From positions 7,220,088 to 7,284,087 of the forward strand of contig CM037593.1 in assembly GCA_021018995.1 (NCBI GenBank): a stretch of DNA of 64,000 bases. Direction: 5' to 3'. The notes below the pieces were generated by a model, which searched no databases, was not told where the DNA came from, and worked only from the letters and a program-made list of their open reading frames with translations. Made by a program: the position numbers and the translations under genes. Source of the DNA: Chloranthus sessilifolius. Taxonomy: Eukaryota; Streptophyta; Magnoliopsida; Chloranthales; Chloranthaceae. This document shows, piece after piece, positions 25,197-37,076 of this stretch. Position 1 is the stretch's first letter. Every line of letters begins with the position of its first letter.

Positions 25197-25575
25197 CAGT
25201 ACTTGACATGGAAGCTTGTGGAGTGACGAGAGTTCAGATCTAAACAGGAATGAGTGGGGAAATATGACTCACGAAGCCAATCATAAATTGATGGGGCAAT
25301 GTGATGTTGGAGATAATTTTTTTTCATTGCAACGGCCTTTTTAATTGCATCTAAAGGGTTTGCTATTGACAGAGAGTATGTAGTGAGGAACGACATGAAA
25401 GCTTGTGAAGTGATTGTGAGAGTTCAGCCCTAAACAGAAATGAGTGGAGAAATATGACTTGCAAAGTTGACTCTAAATTGATTGAACGAGGTGATGGTGG
25501 ATATGATTCTCTTTCACTGCAGTGACTGTTTTAATTGCAATCAAACAGATTGCTCTTGCAAACAGTGGATAATTT
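25197..25575. repeat. Tandem duplication, unit about 188 bp
   Basis: The block with aagcttgtggagtgac... gagttcagatctaaacagga (25197 on) repeats from about 25390 as aagcttgtgaagtgat... gagttcagccctaaacagaa. The copies are diverged by roughly a tenth or more. Intron DNA, no coding meaning seen. Confidence 0.75.
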
Positions 25576-25876
25576 GGTATGCGTCTTGCTTACCAAACCC
25601 GCAAAATTTAACTTTATCCACTGCAGCTGGTTTATATGTTATTCCAAGATTGAGAACTCAATGTGTTGTGTCATGATCGTATTCTGAATAACCAACTTAA
25701 TTTGAATTTACCAGTTTCTGCAGATTGACTTTTTTCATGAGGTAATTATTTATATTTTCCGATAAAAAAAAAAAAAAATATTTATATTTTGGTTACTATC
25801 TATCTTAGCCTCTGAGGTATGTTGAAGAGATCAATTTTATATCTGTATCATACTTATGTTCTGTTTCCTTCTGCAG

Positions 25877-25925
25877 CTTGGAGCAAACTCACTGCAAGCG
25901 AGAGGAGCAAGTGCTTACGGAAATG
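25877..25925 (+). CDS. ALDH5F1: SSADH exon b
   Basis: 49 nt between tttccttctgcag and gtatct. It reads (S)WSKLTASERSKCLRK(W), matching the SSADH segment with conserved W-S-x-L-T-A-x-E-R-S-K. It begins two bases into the codon left open by exon a and ends two bases into the Trp codon completed by exon c. The preceding intron is 3.9 kb. Confidence 0.9.
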
Positions 25926-26539
25926 GTATCTGAAATTTTGATATATGAGACTTTCCAATAATATTGTTTTTTTGTTCATCAATATATCAAATATTTGCTA
26001 CAGCTTTGATATTAACTGTATGGGATGTTTCATTTTGGTTCTGTATTGAGGACTTATAATAGGTGAAAGTGCATGGAGTTGTTTAGTCAGAAGATTATAC
26101 TTGGTGAGAAATGACAAATTTGAAAGAGGTGGAACAATTCTATTTTTTAAAACTTATATGGTCAAGAGATTATAGGCTTTCTGTTGTACTCTATCCAGAT
26201 TTTGATAGTAGATGACCCAATCCAATGCTAATGAAAATTTGAATTTTCTTTTAGGAGCTGCCATTCTTAGATATCTTTGGGCTGCTTCACTGCTCCGAGG
26301 AATCTCAACCCTCTTCTTGATTATCCTGTTACCGTAATCACTTTCGCTTGTTTGCTGGATTTTTGTTTGGCATACTGAAGCTGTGGGGAAAGATTTGAAT
26401 TTGTAACCGCCACGAATTTTTTCGCATATACTTTTTTCCTATCCTTTTCTCTCACTTCATTCATGTCTTCTACTCTTCTTTCTTGTCTACCTAAGCTTGT
26501 CATTAGTGTACTGGTCTACTGTAGGACATTTTAACTAGT
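25926..26539 (+). other. SSADH intron, start of the 16.7 kb intron
   Basis: AT-rich intron DNA. No gene or transposon recognised before the solo LTR target site at 26540. Confidence 0.5.
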
Positions 26540-26544
26540 CACTG

Positions 26545-27949
26545 TGATGGGGGACACCAAGATTGAGAGCCTCGGATTTGGGGCCACAACAGATTTTCAA
26601 CTTCAGAAAAGCCTAAAGAGGACACAAGCCCGAGTACCACAGCTTAAGGGGAGAAAAGTAGACACAAAGACACAAAACTGTCATTGATGAACAGTGACAG
26701 ACATCCGTGAACAGTGCTATGGATGTCCGTGAACAGTTCTGTGAACAGTGATGGATGCTCGTGATTTTGAGCCCTCACTGTCTCTAGGCGACGGACGTCC
26801 ATGGGCACTTGACGGATGTCCGTGGAAATCTCCGCCCCAGCGACGAAATCTTCTATTTTATGCTGAAAATTACCTTTTTTAAGTCTTTATTTCTTTTGGG
26901 ACTCTTTTATTACAAATTTTACTTTGGTTGACTATTTAAAGAGGCTTGTAAACACTTTTTAATTGGTTATTGAATATTTTGAATGCTTTTTGCTTGAATA
27001 TTCTTCTTCCCCGAGATGGGTTTAGTGTGAGGCCAAGGGAGTGATTCCCATCTATTCTCTTTTGATCTTTTATTATATTTGCTATTTATCGATCCCTGTT
27101 TGTTTCTCTAAACCCTAATCTATTAGTTTATCGATCCCAAAACCCTAAACCTCTTATGAAACCCTAAATCAATCAAAATCATAAGCCTATTCCAAAACCA
27201 TACGCCTATTCCAAAACCATAAACCTATTACAAATCATAAACCTGTTCCAAACCCTAAATCCATTTCAAAATCGTAGTTTGAACTTATGAATCTTCATCG
27301 GATCGACGACGAACGCCCAAGCTTGGAAAAGCTAGAGTCCTATCTCTAGGTCCAATCCCGCCTTAAATCTAATGGGACTTACGCATTGAACTGGACCCTA
27401 TTCGGATCTCGCGTGATCTACCTATCAGAATTTCAGGTTTGGTGTGAGGTCAAAGTAGTGATTCCCATCTATTCTCTTTAATTTTTTATTATATTTGCTG
27501 TCTATCGATCCCTGTATGTTTCTCTAATCCCTAATCTATTAGTTTATCGATCCCAAAACCTTAAACCTCTGATGAAACCCTAAATCAATCAAAACCATAA
27601 GCCTATTCCAAAACCATAAGCCTATTCCAAAATCATAAACCTGTTCCAATCCCTAAATCCATTCCAAAACCCTAGTTTGAACCTGTGAATCTACATCGGA
27701 TCGACAACAAACGCCCAAGTCTAGAAAAGCTAGAGGCCTATCTCTAGGCCTGATCCTGCCTTAAATCTAATGGGATTTGCGCATTGGACTGGACCCTACT
27801 CGGATCTCGCGTGATATACCTATCAGAATTTCTAAAACCCTAAGGTATTTAGATAATTTTGTGATTAAGATTGAATTAGTTTTATTTAATTTCGGCAAAT
27901 CCCCCATCAAATCATTATTCATGCATTTTAGGGTTCCCGTCCCGCGTGA
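26545..27949 (+). mobile_element. Solo LTR, family L, with internal tandem duplication
   Basis: Bounded by a 5-bp duplication (CACTG at 26540-26544 and 27950-27954). It starts TGATGGGGGACACCAAG. A cluster of ggacgtcc/ggatgtcc palindromes lies at about 26694-26835, with TATTTAAA at 26933-26940. The transcribed part, starting gggtttagtgtgaggcc, is duplicated in tandem (about 27010-27425 and 27435-27830). Strings of aaccctaa in it resemble telomere units but belong to this LTR family. Confidence 0.88.
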
Positions 27950-28010
27950 CACTGTTCCCAGAAATGCATCACTTTATCGGGTTTCCTATCTAAGCACATC
28001 CTTCAAGGGG

Positions 28011-29699
28011 TGACGAGGAACGCCAAGATTGACAGCCTTGGGTCGGGCTGCAACAGATTTCCAGCGCAAGAAGAAACAGAAAGGGAATCAAAACCAGACT
28101 TAAAAGAAGCATAATTAGTGTGCTGGAGCAAATGCCCAGTCGATTGATCGACCATTCAATCGATCAACTGTTTAATTCGGAGAAACTGAAAATTGCTATA
28201 GTAACTTGATTGATCGAGCTACAGTGCTACCGTAACTCGATTGAGAGAGCTATAGTACTACAGTACCTCGATTAATCGAGCTACAGTGCGAATTTTGACG
28301 GAATTTAAGTTTTAAGGGCATACTTGTCTTATTTTTAGTATTTGTTTTATAGTTTTCTTTTGTTTTAGAGGCCTCCTATATAAGGTCTTTTAATAAACAA
28401 TGTGATTAGTTTCTTTTTTTTTGAAACGGTAACAAAACTAATATATTAATGAAAAAGAAGAGAAACTTACCTGGTTCGGTAGTAAGATACTATCCAAAGA
28501 AAAACCCCAAAAAAACTAACCCGGTAGCCTGGGTAAGGCCGCAACGAACCGAAACCCCATTAACCCCTGCCATAGACACCAATCAAACCACACAAGAGTC
28601 CCACAGTAGTAGGAACTGCTGAACCCCTTCCTGGAAATCCTTCTTCTTTATTGCATTCTAGGCAACGATGAGGTCTGGAATATCGCGTTCCTAGAAATCC
28701 TTAGTTTTGATTATTGAATGAAAGAGCTTTTGCTTTTGGAACTTGAGATGAGTTTATTCGAAGAGTGAATCTTCTCTTCCCGAGAAGGGTTTGGTGTGAA
28801 GCCCAAAATCTATCTTCTTTTTATCCCATTCTTTGATTTTACCTTTTGCTTGCGTATCAATCATCAATAACTTAGATTTAGCCAGAAAATCATAAACCCT
28901 AGCATTCATTAGAGCCATTGAATCAAACCTATCTCATAAATCCTAAATCCAGCCATCCAACCTTCAAATACCCTGAAGTTCATAAACCTTAGATCCCATC
29001 TGAGTCCATGAATCGATCCAATTCAAGCCCAAATTTCATCCGAGTCGTTAAACCAACCCGAATCAGAACCCTTAGAACACTTGCAATTCCATCATTGAAT
29101 CACGAGCAACGCCCTAATCTGAAAAAGCTAGAGTTCTACCTCTAGACCGATCTACACCAAAATCTATCTTCTTTCTATCTCGTTCTTTGATTTTACCGTT
29201 TGCTTGCGTGTCAATCATCAACAGCCTAGATTCAGCCAGAAAACCATAAACCCTAGCATTCATCAGAGCCATTGAATCAAACCTATCTCATAAATCCTAA
29301 ATCCAGCCATCCAACCTTTAAATACCCTAAAGTTCATAAACCCTAGATCCCATCTGAATCCCTGAATCGATCCAATTCAAGCCTAGATTTCATCCGAGCC
29401 GTTAAACCAACCTGAATCAGAACCCTTAGGACATTCGCAATTCTATCATTGAATCACTAGCAGCGCCCTAATCTAGAAAGGCTAGAGTTCTACCTCTAGA
29501 CTGATCTACACCACGAATCTAACAGATCTAGCACAAGGATTGGACCCTTCCTGAACCTGACTGATCATTTGAATGGAAAACTACAAAGCCCTAAGGTATT
29601 CGCCTTATTTTCAGGTTTATTGTTTAATTAATTTAGTTTAATTTCGGCAAATCTTCATCTCATAAGCATTCACGTAGTTTAGGGTCTTGTCCCACATCA
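28011..29699 (+). mobile_element. Solo LTR, family L, with TCGATTAATCGA-type palindromes
   Basis: Flanked by a perfect AGGGG duplication (28006-28010 and 29700-29704). It starts TGACGAGGAACGCCAAG and ends GTCCCACATCA. Palindromic motifs (cgattgatcga, CTCGATTAATCGAG) lie at about 28137-28285, with the TATA box TATATAAG at 28377-28384. A LINE end is inserted at 28413-28700. Downstream a block of about 355 bp is duplicated in tandem (about 28805-29155 and 29160-29515), as in the neighbour at 26545 but with different break points. Confidence 0.9.
28413..28700 (-). mobile_element. 3' end of a non-LTR element inserted in the solo LTR
   Basis: 288 bp beginning with a poly-T run (the tail, on the - strand) and flanked by a 7-bp duplication, ttagttt (28406-28412 and 28701-28707). 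Removal leaves the LTR sequence continuous when compared with its relatives at 26545 and 56050. Its sequence is not the same as the LINE tails elsewhere in the window, so the family is uncertain. Confidence 0.65.
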
Positions 29700-29704
29700 A
29701 GGGG

Positions 29705-30641
29705 CTTCTGTATCTCCTTTTAAGATTTCCAGGGATTTACTTCTGATCATAATTGTTAGATGGGTATGTTTAAGACACAAAATAGAAGTATCTATGATAT
29801 TAGGAGTTTTATTGTGTTACCTTAAGCTAGTGCTACTGGGTCACTGCATTAGTTTCAGGTCATTGTGTTAGTGTGCTTGTTGGTTGCTTCATATCACAGA
29901 GTTTTCTTCTTAGTTGCCACAATCCTCTCTTCTTATAGTGCAGGCGTTTCATAATTTTTTTCTTTTAGGGTCTTCTATACAAAAGTTGAGTGTTTCTCTG
30001 CAGTTCTCACTGTAATGATTGGAATATCAGTTAGGCTTCTATCATTATTGTTTGGAGGATAAAAAGCTGTGACAAAGTTTGGCAGGTTTGACATTTCCAC
30101 ACTGTCAATCTTTAACAAAAAGATGTATAAGAGAGTTGTAACCATAAACAAGAAAATTTTGTATGATCTAAATGTGAGGACCACAGAGCAGTCCTTTAGT
30201 CATGCTTCCTGTAGATCTAAGTTCCAGTTGTTCTTATGGTTGGTAAGCAGTGGGAATGCATTTAAAGTAAATTTTTTTACAGGTGCACGTCACCTTGTTT
30301 TTGGAGTGAGTTGCTTAAATCAAGAGACTCTAAAAGATGAAAAGATAAAAGAGAAAAGAGAAAATACATTTCAGATCCTCTCTTTTGACTCTGTACTAGC
30401 AACCTAGATTACAAAATATTAGCTGTATATTTTCTCGTACCGTGAGTCTCTTATTACTCCCCTTTCCGCTAGATGGTAAGCTGTCATCGGCTGCTCGTAA
30501 AATCTGCTAAACTTCAAATACGCTAATTTTTCTAAGGCGCACAGTCTTTTCAAATTGGTTTGCTTGTGGGTAGTGATTGCTGATAGTGGACCATCTAATT
30601 AAATTGTTCGAATTTCACTCAAATTGCTGTAAGTTGAAACG
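29705..30641 (+). other. SSADH intron, no gene recognised
   Basis: Contains a + strand open frame of 112 codons at 30069-30407 without any family resemblance. Base composition and lack of homologous motifs argue it is chance intron sequence. Confidence 0.5.
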
Positions 30642-30653
30642 AGAAGAGTAGCC

Positions 30654-30807
30654 GCCTTCTCGGATTGTGCGGGGCTTCTGTATTTTTTTCTTTTCCATTG
30701 TTTCCTGTTAGCTGTTTTCGATTTTGGTCGTGGTGTCCTTGTATTGGTCCTCCAGCACCTTGCTGGCTTTCAATATTATTTTTATTACCGATCAAAAAAA
30801 AAAGTAA
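30654..30807 (+). mobile_element. Short 5'-truncated LINE end, L1 type
   Basis: 154 bp ending ccagcaccttgctggctttc... accgatc plus a poly-A run. It is flanked by the 12-bp duplication agaagagtagcc (30642-30653 and 30808-30819). The tail is the same as in the LINEs at 35628, 37560 and 45621, here on the + strand. A clear target-primed insertion. Confidence 0.88.
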
Positions 30808-30819
30808 AGAAGAGTAGCC

Positions 30820-31516
30820 ACAAGCAAGGCCCATCACTTCTGGTTTGTTGAGTCACCTCTGGCATGGAGAAAGGTTTCGGAATATATCCATCATGATTAT
30901 TACTAAGTCCCATATCCACTAGGTCCTGGATTACCTATAGAGCAACCATCAAAGCTCACTTTGAGAAAATCCTGAGGTGGTGCTTTCTATTTTGTACTTG
31001 AGGTTCTTCACTTGATATTATATCTTTCCACTTCTTTTGTGGATATGTCCCTCCATAGAATGTGAGGCTATTGTTAAGTAAGACCCATAGAATTGTCCCA
31101 AATTACAGTTTTTGCAAGTGTACAGTCCACCTGACTCATATCCACCACTAATTGTCTTTCTTGTTACCAAATTCATACAGAAACGTGAGAATGTGTCTAC
31201 AATTTCATTTTCTGAGAAGTCTATTGACAGATAACAGATTACGAACATGTAGAACGTGGCAGCCAATGAAAGCAGTAAAAGAGGGAGATCTTTAGATTGT
31301 TCGTTTACCTTGGTGAAATTAGGTCAATGACTAGAAGTAGTATCCTCTCATTCTAGAACATGAAATAAGGGAGAAAACAACTGTTGCCTTATGTGTCATA
31401 TGAACATGGCTCCAAACTAAAGATTAAGTGAAATTTGTGTAATAACCTGACTCATATCCTTAGAATTATAGTGAAAATGGTGGTTAATACTCCTGTCATA
31501 ACAACATGCGACCAAC
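30820..31516 (+). other. SSADH intron, no gene recognised
   Basis: The - strand has short protein-like stretches (for example FLYEFGNKKDN), but frames are interrupted and no family could be named. Confidence 0.4.
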
Positions 31517-32095
31517 ACTTTTTTTTTTTGATCAGTAATGGAAATTATATTGATAAGCAGTAAGGCGCTGAAGAGACCAATACAACGACACGACCAAAAA
31601 ACAGAAAAAAGTACAACCGGGGCAAAAAACTCCAAAAAAAACTCAAGACCCAACCAATTTAGCCCGGATCCCATAGGTAAGATTCCTCTCTAGGAACATT
31701 TCCGCCTCTATCCACCCAAAACCACACCAGGTCTCTGACCGACTTCATGATCATCCTCACAGGGTGGTTTTTATTTTCAAAAATCCGCATATTTCTCTTG
31801 TGCCATATACTCCAAAAAACGTGAAAGGGGCTACCCGCCAGTATTCTCCAAGATGACCCTCTACTTTAATCGACGCCCATAACAAGAATTGGAGGTAAGG
31901 CATTGCCGGCGTAACCCAACTCATACCAAAAGATTTATGACAATGCTCTAAATCTCATGGGCCACTCCATAGTGAAGAAGGAGATGCGAACAAGTCTCCT
32001 CCCCGTTGTTACACATTACGCAACGATTCGGGATCTCCTCCCCCCTTCGAATAAGCTGACCTATAGTTAGAATTTTCTCTTTGAATAGAGTCTAG
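31517..32095 (-). mobile_element. 5'-truncated LINE, 3' end only
   Basis: Starts with a poly-T run and the family tail (gatcagtaatggaaattata, gcgctgaa), then a degraded end of ORF2. - strand words correspond to the zinc-finger end of ORF2, C...H...C, seen intact in the LINE at 37560. Homology ends near 32095. No clear target duplication was found. Confidence 0.8.
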
Positions 32096-32318
32096 TTAAG
32101 TATGAATAAATGACTAGTTAAGTGTGAATAAGGGTATAATTATAATTTTCATAAATGACCAGGGGTAAAAAGGTTAATTTACTTTATGAATAAGATCAAG
32201 CGAAAAAGACAAAGATTAAGTATAAAAGAGTATAAGAAGGGTATAATTGAATATTTTCTAAATGACTAAGGGTAAAAAAATAGTTATACCTAATTGGATA
32301 AGGGTGAAGATGGATGAG

Positions 32319-33434
32319 TGTGATGTCCCCAAATTACACACCGGATCTATGTGCACATCTAGAGACGCCACACTACATAACATACTTAAGGTGCACTAAT
32401 GGTAATAAACACTATAAAATAATGATCCGAAATAAGCACAACGGAAATAAAACTCCATTCTATGCAAATCAAAATGTGAAAATAAGAACTGAATAAAACC
32501 ATCAACTAAACTTTGTATGAATTTTAACTAAACAAAAATCCATCAATGTAAAAGTATCTACTCAACTAACAAGTCCAAGTCCAAGTCCTCAACAATAATC
32601 GAAACATAAAATCTGAAATCAACTAATCTAACTCTCAATAATCAACTGATTTTTTTTTTCCTAACACTCAAAATCGTCTTCGTTCAAATCCTGGTTAGCA
32701 TCATTTGTCTCCAAGTTAACATTCTCCATCCCTACATCCATCCTTCTTTTACTCCCACTCTAACTCCACGTCTTTTTTTTTAAAAATTAATTAATTAATG
32801 GGTCTATAACCCAGCCCATATCTGGCCCTCTCTCCTCTCCTTGGGTCTTACATTAAATGGCCCAAATGCCTTTTCTTACCTTGGGTCTTTATTTTTAATG
32901 AGTCTTTAATTAGTTAAGTGGGTCTTTAATTAATTTAATTGTGCTTGGGCCTCAAGCACCTATGGCCCAAAGGGTCTAATCTTGACCTCAACACTTCAAT
33001 TCATCGAGAAATCCTTAAAATCTGTGAAAATTGGTTAATCTAGCTAAATTCTGGGTCTTCGAAAAAATATGGAAAATCCCTAAAAATTCAGAAAAAATAA
33101 AAATTAAATTACTTAAAATTACTATTTGCACCTCATAGTTTATGGAATAGTCCTACAAGCGTTACTTGCCTATAATTCATCAAACTAAGGTCCCTCATCT
33201 ATCCTATGAACCTAATTAATTAGTTTAAGTGGATTTATACATATAAAAACAATCTTTTTAATCAATAATTGTCATAAAATCACTTAAAAATATAATTAAA
33301 ATTTGGTATGAACTTATCCGTGCGGTGCTGGTGCTAATGTGCGATAATTAAGATATCAAAATATATCATAATCGCATATCAAGCTAGCACATTAAAACAA
33401 GCATGTATAAGTTATGAAAATCTAGATCGTTACA
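32319..33434 (+). mobile_element. LTR-like element, family M (probable solo LTR)
   Basis: Starts TGTGATGTCCCCAAATTACA and ends AGATCGTTACA, matching the termini of the longer copy at 37962-40424. TG and CA ends fit an LTR. The flanking five bases (atgag and acaag) do not match well, so a solo LTR is likely but not proven. It contains the phrase gggtctttaatta in tandem near 32890-32940. Confidence 0.65.
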
Positions 33435-33507
33435 ACAAGGACTGGAGAAAAAGACAAGAGATGTGAGGTGTGTGCATGCATGTGTGTACATGTTTCAGCA
33501 CATGAAA

Positions 33508-33675
33508 ATGGGGTGGAGATATTCTTTAAATATCGAGGAAGTGAAAATAATAATTAAATATTTGTGGAGGTAAAAATATTAATTAAATAATATCTGAGCT
33601 GGTGAACATATTAATTAAATAATTGAGGAGGTAGAGATAGTATTTAAATATCTGAGGAGGTAGAAATATATGTGG
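33508..33675. repeat. Degenerate tandem repeat of about 30-35 bp
   Basis: Repeats of the type gaggaggtagaaatattaat/taaatatctg recur about five times with variation. Purine-rich and AT-rich intron DNA. Confidence 0.65.
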
Positions 33676-33710
33676 CCCATATTAGGATACAGGTCTGAGG
33701 TGTATGTGAA

Positions 33711-34193
33711 TGTGTAAGTGTGTGTGTATATGTAAGTGGTCATAAGAGGAGGTGGGTGTGCCCCACCTAAAGGAGGTTGACACCTCCTCATGGACTGTAA
33801 TTGTATTTCTACTTTTAGAGTAAAATTAGAAGAGATTAGGTGATAATAATATGTTATCACCTTTTTGTTCTCAATGAAGTATAATAAGCTCCTAAAGACA
33901 ACTCCTCTAGATGCTGAGGGATTTCCCTGCGATATCAGAATCCCACACTTCTTCAGTCATTTGAGGAAACAAAAAGGATTTAATAGAAGTTGGGTGTATC
34001 GAGTTTGGAAGTGAGGCCATTGCTGTACAACTTTTGGATATATATATATAATGGAGATTTTTTAATTTACCATTCAAATATGTCATCTTTGACCATTGAC
34101 TGATAAACCCACCTCCTCTTATGACCACTTACATACATACACATGCACACTTACACATCCAGATATGTCATCTTTGACCATTGACTGATAAAC
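33711..34193. repeat. Inverted copy between a duplicated target
   Basis: The stretch 33711-33756 (gtgtaagtg... cataagaggaggtggg) recurs inverted at 34108-34157. The inverted copy lies in a 55-bp insert (34109-34163) flanked by the same 30 bp (tatgtcatctttgaccattg..., 34079-34108 and 34164-34193). This is the pattern of a templated filler insertion during break repair. Confidence 0.82.
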
Positions 34194-35280
34194 ACTTTTA
34201 CTGATGCTGACCACTGTGGAAGGTTTTTCAACCAACTTTACCATGGTAAAATGGGAAATTAGTGTCGCGTATTCCCAAAAAAAAATGAATAGAAACGTTA
34301 GACAAATTATGTTCAGCGATTGTGCTTTCCCAGGAAGAACCAACCAGCAAAGTTAGTTGCAAAATACGTGTGGCAGTGAGAGATTTAACGCAAACCTCTC
34401 AAACTAACGTAATCCAAATAAAAATTTCTGGAAGACAAAGTTAGGAAATATATTATTCTTAGTAAGGCAACAAGATCAAAGTGACTCACATTAAAGAGGA
34501 AAATCAGTGGGATGAGCGCAAATTTTCTTTGGAAAAACTGAATTTTAAACCTACTCTCTCTTAAATCACATACAGAGAGCAACACAACCAAAGACCAAGT
34601 GTAAGGTTTCTCTTTAATGTTATGAGATAACCAATGATTGATTTCAAAGGTTTCTATTTAGTTGCCTTACATAGCTTAAGTTCAAGTGTAAAGATTCTCT
34701 TTAGTCACATAAGATAGCTAAACATCAACAACTACGGTTTCTCTTTATCCACGCAAGATATCCAATGATCATGTCTTAAGGCTTCTGATCGCTTACATAC
34801 GTTATCTATGTGATTAGAAAGCTTAAGACTTATTAGCTTTAAGCAGATCTTAATGAAGAAAGATTAACCGGTCATATCGCTGTCGATAACTCTAGAAAAA
34901 TTTTGATCATATTTTATTTTATTTTTGCATATAAAAAGAGAGGATATAGAGACTACCCTGATGTAGGATTTATAGCGGAAGAAGAGAAGTAGAGAAGTAA
35001 AGAAGAATTAAGGTTACAACCTCAATAATGATCCGCTCTTTCTCTATTTATGTGTAGGTGACAGGCCCTGCTAGAGATCTTAAAAAGATTATGGGGGAAG
35101 GGACGTCGTGTAACCTGTTACAACTCTTCTTCCATGGGATCTCTTAAGAATGCTCTAAGTGATCATGTGATGACTCTACATGGTTTAAAATATGACTTGG
35201 AATTAGGCACCCGATCCGTGCACCAAATGTGGTAATGATGAAAAATATATTGTACATATCGTTTTTTGGGCAGAAGCAAT
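34194..35280 (+). other. SSADH intron, no gene recognised
   Basis: AT-rich DNA with short similar phrases (tctctttaa/agttgcctta, tttctcttta) repeating loosely between 34600 and 34760. No coding or mobile element identified. Confidence 0.45.
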
Positions 35281-35627
35281 ACATATCTCTAGGGCTGCAA
35301 CCGAGCTGGGCCGAGCCCGAGCTTGGGTCAGCTCTAGCTCGGCTCTACCTTATATAAGCCAAGCTGGAACATGGCTCCCGACCCTTCGAGCCTGAAAAGT
35401 TTGAGCTCTAGCTCGGCTCTATCGAGCTTGAGTCAGAATAAGTCGAGCTTCGAGCTAAATAAGTATTATTATAATTTTCTTTTCCTGATATTGTTTTAAA
35501 CATTATCTTCTTTTTTTAATAGATGAAAGCTTTAATAAAATTTAATAAATGAAAGCCCTAATATCTTTTAATCCCGTAGTCCTTTTTGGATTTAACGGAA
35601 CAATTGGAGAAAAAGGTGTTTAAATTT

Positions 35628-36152
35628 TTTTTTGATCAGTAATGTAAATTTTATTGAAGGCAGCAAGGCGCTGAAAGGCCAATACAACGACACGACCAAA
35701 AAAAAGAAAGGGGGCCAAAAGCCACCAAAGATATCAGGCATTTAGCCCGGGTCCCATAAATAGGACGCCTGTCTAGGAACATTCCCTCCTCTCCCCACCC
35801 AAAACCATACTAGGTCTCTGACTGACCTCATGATCATCCTGATCGGGCCCTGCTGTGCTAAAAAATCCAAAAATTCCTCTCGCACTAAATACTCCACAGC
35901 ACCGCGAAATGAGCCGCCATCTAATATTCCCCAAGCTGCCCCTCCACTTTGATGGCCTCCCAAATCAGAAAATGCTCGTAAGGCAAAGCCGACATAAGCT
36001 AGCTCAAACGAAAGGAACTGATGACAATGTTCCAAAGCTCCTTCGCCACCCTACAATGGAGGAGTAGATGTGAGGCTGTCTCCTCTCCCTCGTTACACAT
36101 CACACAACAATTCAAGACCTCCTTTCCCCTTTGAATAAACTGATCGATTAAG
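35628..36152 (-). mobile_element. 5'-truncated LINE nested in the hAT element
   Basis: Flanked by the 14-bp duplication aggtgtttaaattt (35614-35627 and 36153-36166). It has a poly-T start and the usual family tail, then a degraded C-terminal end of ORF2 (LWFWVGRGG..., ending near W-D-P-G, the shared last residues of these LINEs). Confidence 0.9.
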
Positions 36153-36267
36153 AGGTGTTTAAATTTAATGTGCTAATTATTGATTAAGAGGATAGGTGCT
36201 GGTCATAGGTGTTGATTGGTTGGTCAATTTTCGTGCTAGTGGTTGTTCAGTGAGACGAGTAAGCAAG

Positions 36268-36699
36268 GTAGTTAAGGCGGTGTGGCAATGTCACGGGAAG
36301 AGGCTCGCTACACCATGGCATTGCCATAATGTAGCCATGGCAAAACTATTTATTATTGTAATTTAAAAAAAAAAATTATTTTATCTATTAATTAGTAGTA
36401 TTCTTTTCTTTATATATTTTATATAAGAAATAAAATATAGGAAGAAAAAAATTCAACTACTAAAGCATCATACTTTGATTCTAATATTGAGGATTTCATG
36501 TTTTAGGAATAAACAAATATCAATAAATACAAATCAAATATGGAACATCAAAGAAATGTGCAACATGGTAAGTATAAATAAATAAATATGAAATATCAAG
36601 AAATATAGAATATTAAAAAATATAAAATATTAAGTACACATACAGTAGTGTAAAGCTATTTGAGGTTTCGGTGATCTTTGGTGTTGGTTGAATTCTTTG

Positions 36700-36739
<40 letters not shown>

Positions 36740-37014
36740 AGGATTTTGTAACTTATAAGTTGAGGTTTTGTGACTTGTAAGTTAACTTTTGTAATTTATA
36801 TATTATAAAAATGTCAACTTATAAGTATTATATGTTATTATCAAAAAAAAAAAAATAGCATGTATAGCGATGCTATATTGTTATTCCGTCATGGAAATGC
36901 TGTGGCGTTGCTATTTAGCCATCATGACTATTTGACTATATATGGCGTTTCTCATCGCCATTCGCTATGGCCAGGCCATAGCGAGACTATAGTGTGGCCT
37001 TGACAACCATGCGG
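36268..37014. mobile_element. TIR element nested in the hAT element
   Basis: Ends are gtagttaaggcggtgtggc and, inverted, catggttgtcaaggccac. The flanks are nearly identical 9-mers, gtaagcaag (36259-36267) and gtaagaaag (37015-37023). It carries a (GA)n run near 36703-36735. A second (GA)n run lies just outside, near 37038-37072. MITE of uncertain superfamily. Confidence 0.6.
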
Positions 37015-37032
37015 GTAAGAAAGAGCTTTAGT

Positions 37033-37076
<44 letters not shown>

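Noticed and set aside
27090-27260. Strings of aaccctaa suggesting telomere sequence
   Set aside because: They are irregular, part of the solo LTR, and recur at the same relative place in related LTRs.
30069-30407. 112-codon + strand frame in the SSADH intron
   Set aside because: No known domain, no supporting signals, intron context.
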